A DNA stretch of 11,933 nt. It comes from DASRCB01 sp035653295. GTDB taxonomy: Bacteria > Acidobacteriota > Terriglobia > Bryobacterales > Bryobacteraceae. The notes beneath the pieces are model-generated. The model ran no database searches. It saw only the letters and a program-made list of their open reading frames with translations, and was not told where the DNA came from. The translations under genes and the position numbers were made by a program. The DNA is taken from contig DASRCB010000064.1 in NCBI GenBank assembly GCA_035653295.1, positions 1-11,933 on the forward strand, given 5' to 3'. Below are positions 6,009 through 11,933 of this stretch, one piece after another (position 1 is the first letter of the stretch; each line of letters starts with the position of its first letter).

Positions 6009-7328
6009 TTGGCGACTAAAGACAACGTCCAAATTGCGCCCGCGGACGGGAAGCTTGGCGTGCTCATCCCGGGCATCGGCGCGGTCAGCACCACCTTCAT
6101 GGCCGGAGTGGAAGCCGTCAAGCGGGGCCTGGGCGCGCCAGTGGGCTCGCTCACGCAACTCTCCACGGTCCGCCTCGGAAAGCGCAGCGAGGGCCGCACC
6201 CCGCTCATTCGTGATTTCGTTCCTCTGGCGCAGATCGACGACCTGGTCTTCGGCGGCTGGGACATCTTCGAAGACTCCGCTTACGAGGCGGCGCGCAACG
6301 CCGCCGTCCTCGATTCTTCGCTCCTCGAGCAGGTTCGCGAGCCGCTCCAGAACATCCGGCCCATGAAGGCCGTCTTCGACCAGGACTACGTCCGCCGCAT
6401 TCACGGACCGAACATTAAAGAAGCGCGCACGAAGATGGACAAGGCGGAGATGCTCATGGACGACATCCGCCAGTTCCAGGAGCGCACCGGCGTATCGCGC
6501 ACGGTCATGGTCTGGTGCGGATCAACGGAAGTTTTCCACCGGCCCTCGCAGGTGCACCAGACGCTGAAGGAGTTCGAGTGCGGGCTGCAGAAGAACGACC
6601 CCGAGATCGCGCCCAGTCAGATTTATGCTTATGCCGCCCTGAAGCTGGGCATCCCCTACGCCAATGGCGCTCCGAACCTCACCACCGATACTCCGGCCCT
6701 GCTGGAGCTGGCGCGGGAGAACAGCGTGCCCATCTGTGGCAAGGACTTCAAAACCGGCCAGACCTTCATGAAGACGCTGCTGGCCCCGGGGCTGAAGGCG
6801 CGCATGCTGGGCATGTCCGGCTGGTTCTCCACCAACATTCTCGGTAATCGCGACGGCGAGGTGCTCGACGACCCCGGCTCATTCAAATCGAAGGAGGAGA
6901 CCAAGCTCTCCGTTCTCGATCAGATTCTGCAGCCGCGGCTTTATCCCCAGCTTTACGGCAATCTGTTTCATGCCGTCCGGATCAATTACTACCCGCCCCG
7001 TGGCGATGCTAAGGAAGGCTGGGATAATATCGACATTTTCGGGTGGCTGGGCTACCCCATGCAGATCAAGATCGATTTTTTGTGCCGGGACTCGATCCTC
7101 GCCGCGCCGTTGGTGCTGGATCTGGTGCTCTTCCTCGATCTGGCCCGCCGCGCCGGAATGCGGGGCATTCAGGAATGGCTGTCGTTCTATTTCAAGGCGC
7201 CCATGCACGCCCCGGAGATCTACCCGGAGCACGATATTTTCATCCAGCTGATGAAGCTGAAGAACACGCTGCGCTGGATGCGGGGTGAGGACTTGATTAC
7301 ACACCTCGGTCTCGAGTATTACGATTAA
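6009..7328 (+). CDS. ino1: Inositol-3-phosphate synthase (myo-inositol-1-phosphate synthase)
   Basis: This enzyme converts D-glucose 6-phosphate to 1D-myo-inositol 3-phosphate using bound NAD, the first step to inositol lipids, solutes or thiols. It is 439 residues, a normal bacterial length. The NAD-binding Gly-rich turn is VLIPGIGAVSTTF (residues 18-30). Further family signatures are PNLTTDTPALLELA (223-236), ICGKDFKTGQT (242-252, with K245 and K248), STNILGNRDG (274-283), FKSKEETK (292-299) and QIKIDFLCRDSILAAPLVLD (352-371, with K354 and D361). It starts with TTG, set by the strong AAGGAG 7 nt upstream. It heads a plus-strand run with the SDR gene (44-nt gap) and the beta-propeller gene. 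Transcription probably starts in the 5889-6008 gap shared with the LytTR gene, so control by that regulator is possible but unproven. Family assignment is firm. Confidence 0.94.
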   Translation: MATKDNVQIAPADGKLGVLIPGIGAVSTTFMAGVEAVKRGLGAPVGSLTQLSTVRLGKRSEGRTPLIRDFVPLAQIDDLVFGGWDIFEDSAYEAARNAAVLDSSLLEQVREPLQNIRPMKAVFDQDYVRRIHGPNIKEARTKMDKAEMLMDDIRQFQERTGVSRTVMVWCGSTEVFHRPSQVHQTLKEFECGLQKNDPEIAPSQIYAYAALKLGIPYANGAPNLTTDTPALLELARENSVPICGKDFKTGQTFMKTLLAPGLKARMLGMSGWFSTNILGNRDGEVLDDPGSFKSKEETKLSVLDQILQPRLYPQLYGNLFHAVRINYYPPRGDAKEGWDNIDIFGWLGYPMQIKIDFLCRDSILAAPLVLDLVLFLDLARRAGMRGIQEWLSFYFKAPMHAPEIYPEHDIFIQLMKLKNTLRWMRGEDLITHLGLEYYD

Positions 7329-7372
7329 TACCTGATCGCCGGTCCTGCTGAGGCCGTCCCGATCCTGCGCGC

Positions 7373-8380
7373 ATGAACATTCTGGTTATCGGAGGGACGC
7401 TGTTCGTGGGCCGGCCGCTCGTCGCCGACCTGCTCAAGGCGGGGCACGAGGTCACTGTCCTGCACCGCAAGCCGAAGCACGACTTCGCGCGCCGGGTGGG
7501 GAATCTGATGGCCGACCGCAACGACGCCGCCTCGCTGCGCTCCGCTCTTGCCGGCAAGCGCTTCGACGTGGTCTTCGATAACGTCTACGACTGGGAGCGC
7601 GGCACTACCGCCGCCCAGGTGGAAGCCACTGCGCGGATCGTGGCGAGCGATCGCCTCACCCGCTACGTTTTCCTTTCCAGCGTGGCGGCCTACGGGGACG
7701 GCCTGAATCATCACGAGGGAGACGCGCTGGCCCCCGACGATCACGCCGACGCCTACGTCCGCAACAAAGCCATGAGCGAGCGCGCCCTGTTCCGCATGCA
7801 CCAGCGCGATCGTTTCCCGGTGGTCACTTTTCGGCCGCCGTTCATCTACGGGCCTGGCAACAACTTCTACCGCGAGGCGTTCTTCTGGGACCGCCTGCGC
7901 GACAACCGGCCGATCATTCTCCCCGGCGACGGCCACCGCCTGATGCAGTTTGTTCACGTCGGCGATCTGGTGTCGTGCATGATCCGGGCTGCCGAGCTGC
8001 CTGAAGCGGGCGGCCAGAGCTTCAACGTGGCCAATCCGAAGCCGATCACCCAGTACGAAGCCGTGGAAGCCTTCGGCCGCGCGGCGGGCAAGCCGGTGAA
8101 ATTCGTCCGCATTCCGCGCGACCGGATCCTGCGCGCCGGCGGCCATCCCATGGGCCCGAAGCTCTACTTCGCCTTCTACTACGACATGCCCGGCATCACC
8201 ATGGTGGTGAATAAGGCGCAGCGGGTGCTGAAGTTCAAGCCCACGGATTTCGACGCCGGCCTGAAGGAGACTTACCGCAGGTACCTGCGCAACGGCCACT
8301 TTCCGAAACCGGACTACGCCTTCGAGGACACGCTGCTGGAAATGGCGAAGCGCCTTCCGCCCCCCACCGAGGACGACTAA
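7373..8380 (+). CDS. Extended SDR NAD-dependent epimerase/dehydratase
   Basis: This 335-residue cytoplasmic protein has a Rossmann fold. It starts with a dinucleotide-binding loop in atypical form (VIGGTLFVG, residues 5-13). The active-site Ser lies in VFLSSVAAYG (99-108), and the catalytic pair is Y128/K132 in AYVRNK, so it should be an active enzyme. TFRPPFIYGPGNN (152-164) and FVHVGDLVSCM (193-203) are typical of sugar-nucleotide epimerases and dehydratases. The GGTxFVG form recalls the CSP41-like/atypical SDR branch; the substrate cannot be assigned. No Shine-Dalgarno is seen before the ATG, 44 nt after ino1. The gene end and the next start are 2 nt apart, so coupled translation is likely. 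The position after ino1 suggests an inositol- or sugar-related substrate, but that is inference from neighbourhood only. Confidence 0.9.
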   Translation: MNILVIGGTLFVGRPLVADLLKAGHEVTVLHRKPKHDFARRVGNLMADRNDAASLRSALAGKRFDVVFDNVYDWERGTTAAQVEATARIVASDRLTRYVFLSSVAAYGDGLNHHEGDALAPDDHADAYVRNKAMSERALFRMHQRDRFPVVTFRPPFIYGPGNNFYREAFFWDRLRDNRPIILPGDGHRLMQFVHVGDLVSCMIRAAELPEAGGQSFNVANPKPITQYEAVEAFGRAAGKPVKFVRIPRDRILRAGGHPMGPKLYFAFYYDMPGITMVVNKAQRVLKFKPTDFDAGLKETYRRYLRNGHFPKPDYAFEDTLLEMAKRLPPPTEDD

Positions 8381-8382
8381 AG

Positions 8383-9384
8383 ATGAAGCTTCTCCTGCTG
8401 CTCGTTCCCATGCTGGTCGTCGCCCAGCGCAAGCCCGGCAGCGAGCTCGATCACCTGCCGCGAAACATCGAACGGCTGACCTACTTCGGCGAGCGCGCCG
8501 ACATCTCGCCCGACAACACCCAGATCGCGTTCATGGCCAAGAGCTTCGGCGACGCCATGATAGTCGACCTGAAGAGCCGCATTATCCGCTGCCTGACCTG
8601 CAACGTTCCGGCGGCGGCGTTCCTCCGCGTGATGCACCTGGTTAACGGCGACTACATCCTCATCGGCCCCGACCACTTCGAGAATATCCACGTCAGCCGT
8701 GGGCGCGATAACGAGCTCTGGTACCTGAAGCGCGAACGCGGCGCGAAGCCCGTCAAGCTGGGCCAGAAGATGCACGAAGGCGCGGCGATTTCGAAAAAGA
8801 GCATGAAAATCGCCTTCTCCGAAACGCATGAGGAGACGCCGGAGCTGGCGCCCGGGGAATCGCGCCTGTACGTCGCCGACGTCGATCTGTCCGGCGCGGC
8901 GGCGCGGCTGACGAACAAGAAGATGGTGTACCGCAGCGCCGACGCGAGCTGTTCGCTCGAAGCGCAGGACTTCTACGACAACGACACGAAAATGACCTTC
9001 ACCTGCTACGAGCCGCATAACCTCGCATCGGTGATGGGCATCGACCTGACCACTGGCCAGGTGACGAACTTCTCGAAGGCGCCCGGAACGTACAACGAGC
9101 CGGAGGGCATATTCCCCGATGGCAAGTACACCTGCGTCGAAGCGGACCGCCAGGTGGCCGAACTCGGCGGCCAGCACGGCTCCGGCAACATCGACATCTG
9201 GAAGCTGAAGCTGGACGGCACGGGCAAGGACTTCGTTCGCCTCACGCATTTCAACGATTACGAGGGCGGCAAGGCTTCGAATCCGGTGGTCTCGACCGAC
9301 GGAAAGTTCATGGCCTTCCAGACTGCGAAGACCACCGACCCGGCCGGCGTTGGCTACGGGATTCTGCTGTACTGGTTTCGATAG
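8383..9384 (+). CDS. Secreted TolB/PD40-like beta-propeller protein
   Basis: This is a 333-residue protein with a short signal peptide (MKLLLLLVPMLVVA, then Gln), so it probably acts in the periplasm or outside. WD40-like (PD40) strands are visible at ADISPDNTQIAFMA (39-52), EGIFPDGKYTCVEADR (241-256) and NPVVSTDGKFMAFQTAK (300-316). Weaker repeats lie between, for example around 136-146. It has five cysteines, including a CxxC (C70, C73). There is no hydrolase domain after the propeller, unlike prolyl oligopeptidase relatives, and no TolB N-terminal domain, so a binding or scaffold role is more likely than catalysis. It starts 2 nt after the SDR stop with no separate ribosome-binding site, so its expression is probably tied to the two upstream genes. 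Fold assignment is good; function is unknown. Confidence 0.75.
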   Translation: MKLLLLLVPMLVVAQRKPGSELDHLPRNIERLTYFGERADISPDNTQIAFMAKSFGDAMIVDLKSRIIRCLTCNVPAAAFLRVMHLVNGDYILIGPDHFENIHVSRGRDNELWYLKRERGAKPVKLGQKMHEGAAISKKSMKIAFSETHEETPELAPGESRLYVADVDLSGAAARLTNKKMVYRSADASCSLEAQDFYDNDTKMTFTCYEPHNLASVMGIDLTTGQVTNFSKAPGTYNEPEGIFPDGKYTCVEADRQVAELGGQHGSGNIDIWKLKLDGTGKDFVRLTHFNDYEGGKASNPVVSTDGKFMAFQTAKTTDPAGVGYGILLYWFR

Positions 9385-9394
9385 CGGTCTTTGT

Positions 9395-9400
9395 TATACT
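9395..9400 (+). promoter_or_regulatory. Candidate -10 box of the C80-like gene
   Basis: TATACT (within TTTGTTATACTGCC) lies 34 nt upstream of the ATG at 9434, in the 49-nt gap after the beta-propeller gene. The same GTTATACT octamer precedes the LytTR gene on the other strand. No good -35 is present. It suggests the C80-like gene can be transcribed apart from the ino1 unit. GGAGG (9413-9417) is 16 nt from the ATG, too far to be ideal; GAAG at 9423-9426 is better placed. Confidence 0.45.
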
Positions 9401-9433
9401 GCCCACCGCAACGGAGGAAACCGAAGTTCAACG

Positions 9434-10519
9434 ATGGCTAAGTACGTAGTTCTGAATTTTGAAGACAGGTATCTGGATACGGCGCGCGGCGCCGCGGATT
9501 CGACCGTTCAGGCGCTCACGATGAAATACGAGCAGAACAAGCAGCCGGGCAAGGTCATGCGGCTGTTCGTGGGCAAAAACTCGCTGGTCGAGCATCGCTG
9601 TGTGGAGGTAAACAGCGGCGTCATCGGCTTCACCACCGACGCGACACGGCTGCAGCAGATCCGCACCGATTGCTCCAGTGCGGAAAAGATCTATGTGGTC
9701 GCACACGGCGATCCGCGCACCACCGATGTCTGCTACACGAATGACCCGAACGGCGTGGGCGTGGTGCAACTGGCGGACTACAACCAGCTGGCGACCTTCC
9801 TCAAGAGCATCATCCTGCCGCGCAAGGACGTGATCCGGATCGCGCTGATCATGTGCTACGGCGCACGCTGCCGCAACTACAGGCGGGCGCAGATCGATCA
9901 CATGGGCGCGATCGCGTCCGCGGACCTCGCCACCAGCTTCGCTTACCAGCTCTACAAGCCGCTGGCGCAAACTCTCAGCGTGCGAATGAGCGCCGTTACC
10001 GGAAAGATCCAGCACGACAACACCAGCGGGAGAGCGCTTGTCGAAGTGGAAGAGATGATCGACGAGAATATGGAGTTCGCCGAGGCCGCGAAGGCCCAGA
10101 CGCAGAGCAAAGGCCCGCTGCTGGCGCAACTCAAGAACCTGCAGGCGAGCGGCGTCAAGGAAAGCGAGATCAAGCAGAAAGAGGCGTACTATCGCCTGAA
10201 CCCTAACGCCTGGGCGGCCACGCCGGTCGAGGTGTATGCCAAGGGTCTGATCGCCTGGGAAAACAATGCCTGGACCGATGCGTCGGGCCAGAACTGGACG
10301 GGAACGCAGTTGAAACAGCGCGTCGAGAACGCTAAAGGCGCGAAGAGGACCGCAATCCAGAATCTCCAGGCCAACAACATGGACGAGATGATGCCTAAGT
10401 ACGGCAAGTTCATCTACACATACAAGAGTGGGGTGCTGAAGATCGTTTCGAAGTACGGCAATCCGGGCGGCACAAACGTGGGACCCGGCACTGTGTTGTA
10501 CCAGGGCGCGCTGTTGTAA
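9434..10519 (+). CDS. Stand-alone caspase-fold (clan CD) cysteine peptidase-like protein, resembling toxin CPD/peptidase C80
   Basis: I chose the ATG at 9434 (361 residues): an earlier in-frame start at 9350 would overlap the end of the preceding gene. There is no signal peptide or membrane helix. Residues 1-205 read like the autoprocessing cysteine protease domain of MARTX and clostridial toxins. EKIYVVAHGD (84-93) gives a His-Gly after a hydrophobic strand, and VIRIALIMCYGA (133-144) gives a Cys at the end of a strand. H91 and C141 are 50 apart, close to the dyad spacing known for toxin CPDs. DLATSFAYQLYKPLAQ (164-179) and LSVRMSAVTGK (181-191) match the following helix and beta-hairpin. 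Residues 205-361 are a helical stretch and a Trp/Gly-rich tail that I do not recognise. No toxin or secretion domain is attached. The similarity is by eye only; an inactive member or another caspase-like family remains possible. Confidence 0.6.
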   Translation: MAKYVVLNFEDRYLDTARGAADSTVQALTMKYEQNKQPGKVMRLFVGKNSLVEHRCVEVNSGVIGFTTDATRLQQIRTDCSSAEKIYVVAHGDPRTTDVCYTNDPNGVGVVQLADYNQLATFLKSIILPRKDVIRIALIMCYGARCRNYRRAQIDHMGAIASADLATSFAYQLYKPLAQTLSVRMSAVTGKIQHDNTSGRALVEVEEMIDENMEFAEAAKAQTQSKGPLLAQLKNLQASGVKESEIKQKEAYYRLNPNAWAATPVEVYAKGLIAWENNAWTDASGQNWTGTQLKQRVENAKGAKRTAIQNLQANNMDEMMPKYGKFIYTYKSGVLKIVSKYGNPGGTNVGPGTVLYQGALL

Positions 10520-10529
10520 AGACGGCTTC

Positions 10530-11933
10530 TTACCCGGGCGGCTCTCGCAGCGTAATAATCTGGCCGGCGCGCACGTTTTTGAACGTGCTGGTCGCGCCCG
10601 AGGGCCAGCGAATCTCGATGCTGTCGGCCTGCTTTGCCGATCCCAGCCCGAAGTGCAGCCGCAGGTCGTTCTGGGAGTAGAAGCTCGATTGGCTGAGCAC
10701 GTCCTGACGCTGACGGGCGCCGTTCGCAGTCAGGATCACGCTGGCGCCGATGGCCGAGCGATTCGATTTCGTTCCCACCAGCTTCAGCTTCAGCCAGGCG
10801 TTGCCGCCGCGGATGTCGTTGCGCAGCAGCGACGGCGGCTCGCTCATATTCATCACCACCGCGTCGACGTCGCCGTCGTTGTCGTAATCGCCGAAGGCGC
10901 AGCCACGGCTGGCATGGCGCGCGGTAATTCCAGGGCCGGCCGATTCGCTCACGTCTCCGAACACGCCGGCGCCGGTATTGCGCAGCAGAATGCGCGGATT
11001 CTTATAGCGGTAATCGGCGAAGTATTTTTCCAGCTCGGGATATACATTGCCATTCACGAAGAGGATGTCGGGCCGGCCGTCGTTATCGAAATCGAAGATG
11101 CCGGCGCCCCACCCCACGTACCGTGTGAGCGATCCCAGCCCGGCGCGGCTGGTGCAGTCCTCGAAGTGCATCCCGCCGGTGTTGTGGTACAGAATCGGCG
11201 TGTCGTCGGCGAAGTGCGTCTTGAAGATGTCGAGCCGGCCATCTCCGGCAACGTCGCCCAGCGCAACACCCATGCCGGCCTGTTCGCGGCCGTCTTCGTT
11301 GAAGGCGGCGCCGGCTTCGAGCGCCACGTCGGTGAACGTGCCGTCGTGGCGGTTGCGATACAGAATGCTGGGGCTGGTGTCGCAGGCCACGTAGATATCG
11401 GGCCAGCCGTCGTCGTCAAAGTCGGCGGCCACAGCTGTCATGGCATACCGCTTGTCCACGCGCGCGATACCTGATGCATCGGAAACATCGGTGAAGGTGC
11501 CGTCACCGTTGTTCCGGTACAGGAAATTGCGGCCGGTCGGCAGCCCGCGCGGCCCACAGTTGACGGCAATGCCCTTCCACATGCAGTTGGGCGTCGCCCC
11601 TGGCACGGGAACGGTTTTGAAGTCGAAGTCGAGGTACGTGCTGACGAACAGATCGAGATGGCCGTCGCGGTTGTAATCGACGAAGGTGCAGCCCGCCCCC
11701 CACGCGGGACGGCTCTTCAGCAGGCCGGCGTCTTTCGTCACATCGGTGAACGTGCCGTTGCCATTGTTGTGATACAGGATGTTCTGGCCCCAGCAGCTCA
11801 GAAAGAGATCGTCGAAGCCGTCGTTGTCGTAATCGCCAACACACACGCCGGAAACCCACGCCACGCGATTGAGTCCGGCCTTCTTTGTGACATCGGTGAA
11901 GGTGCCGTCCCGGTTATTGCGGTACAGGCGATT
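10530..11933 (-). CDS. CRTAC1 family FG-GAP/VCBS repeat protein with ASPIC/UnbV domain, N-terminus cut
   Basis: The frame is open to the right edge, so the start and any signal peptide lie outside; 467 residues are visible. An internal GTG at 11864 is not a credible start, because the repeat pattern continues before it. The protein is an integrin-alpha-like beta-propeller. Units of the type LYRNNGDGTFTDV alternate with calcium-binding loops DxDxDG (DYDNDG at 34-39, DYNRDG 86-91, DFDDDG 172-177, DFDNDG 282-287, DYDNDG 350-355 of the visible part). CGPRGLPTGRNFLYRN (126-141) is typical of the CRTAC1 group. The last about 90 residues form an ASPIC/UnbV domain ending in EIRWPSGATSTFKNVRAGQ. Family members are secreted or surface proteins with unknown ligands. 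The DNA reflects the repeats: CATCGGTGAA recurs at 11486, 11741 and 11891. It converges on the C80-like gene with 10 nt between stops and no terminator hairpin. Confidence 0.92.
   Translation of the reverse strand, partial: NRLYRNNRDGTFTDVTKKAGLNRVAWVSGVCVGDYDNDGFDDLFLSCWGQNILYHNNGNGTFTDVTKDAGLLKSRPAWGAGCTFVDYNRDGHLDLFVSTYLDFDFKTVPVPGATPNCMWKGIAVNCGPRGLPTGRNFLYRNNGDGTFTDVSDASGIARVDKRYAMTAVAADFDDDGWPDIYVACDTSPSILYRNRHDGTFTDVALEAGAAFNEDGREQAGMGVALGDVAGDGRLDIFKTHFADDTPILYHNTGGMHFEDCTSRAGLGSLTRYVGWGAGIFDFDNDGRPDILFVNGNVYPELEKYFADYRYKNPRILLRNTGAGVFGDVSESAGPGITARHASRGCAFGDYDNDGDVDAVVMNMSEPPSLLRNDIRGGNAWLKLKLVGTKSNRSAIGASVILTANGARQRQDVLSQSSFYSQNDLRLHFGLGSAKQADSIEIRWPSGATSTFKNVRAGQIITLREPPG

Noticed and set aside
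7325..8299. 324-residue minus-strand open frame
   Set aside because: It is antisense to the SDR gene. The His/Val/Gly-rich composition and lack of motifs mark it as a shadow.
8377..9249. 290-residue minus-strand open frame
   Set aside because: It is a shadow of the beta-propeller gene, which has a signal peptide, PD40 motifs and operon spacing.
9350..9433. Upstream extension of the C80-like protein by 28 residues
   Set aside because: The extension overlaps the end of the beta-propeller gene and spans the promoter-like TATACT. MAKYVVLNF at 9434 is a natural start for the first beta strand.
10653..11474. 273-residue plus-strand open frame with repeating Val/Ala/His pattern
   Set aside because: The periodicity is the reverse complement of the VCBS repeats in the CRTAC1 gene, not an independent repeat protein.
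11486..11900. Recurring CATCGGTGAA units as a possible DNA repeat array
   Set aside because: The spacing is in whole codons (255 and 150 nt) and the units encode the repeated F-T-D-V motif, so they are explained by protein repeats.

Overview
The window looks like chromosomal DNA from a GC-rich (roughly 60%) soil-type bacterium, most likely an Acidobacteriota member of the Solibacter/Bryobacter type. This is inferred from the mix of gene families: a CRTAC1-type FG-GAP/VCBS protein with an ASPIC/UnbV tail, secreted PD40/TolB-like and discoidin-glycosidase proteins, LytTR regulation, and a bacterial inositol-3-phosphate synthase. No rRNA, tRNA, IS element, phage gene or CRISPR array was seen. 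The DNA is densely coding and there is no clear sign of recent transfer.

Left block (1-4458). On the minus strand, a secreted clan GH-A-like glycosidase with an inserted discoidin domain (1170-3227) is followed after 6 nt by the lipid II flippase gene murJ, which runs off the left edge. Divergent from it, on the plus strand, is a hybrid histidine-kinase-like protein (3328-4458). Its phospho-accepting His and ATP-binding glycines are lost, while its receiver domain is intact.

Centre (4459-6008). A small uncharacterised gene (4686-4934) lies behind a helically phased triple AACGGC repeat. It converges on an orphan LytTR response regulator (5103-5888, minus), with a strong terminator-like hairpin between them. 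The regulator is divergent from the next block. A 13-bp perfect palindrome abuts the ribosome-binding site of the first gene there.

Right block (6009-10519, plus). Inositol-3-phosphate synthase (ino1), an extended SDR epimerase/dehydratase and a secreted beta-propeller protein are closely spaced and look like one operon. After a short gap with its own promoter-like -10 comes a 361-residue protein. Its N-terminal half resembles the clan CD cysteine protease domain (peptidase C80/CPD) of MARTX and large clostridial toxins, but it stands alone without a toxin. This is the most unusual gene in the window. Toxin CPDs are activated by inositol hexakisphosphate, so its position behind an inositol phosphate synthase is suggestive but unproven.

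Right edge (10530-11933, minus). A CRTAC1 family protein, cut by the window end, converges on the C80-like gene with only 10 nt between their stop codons.
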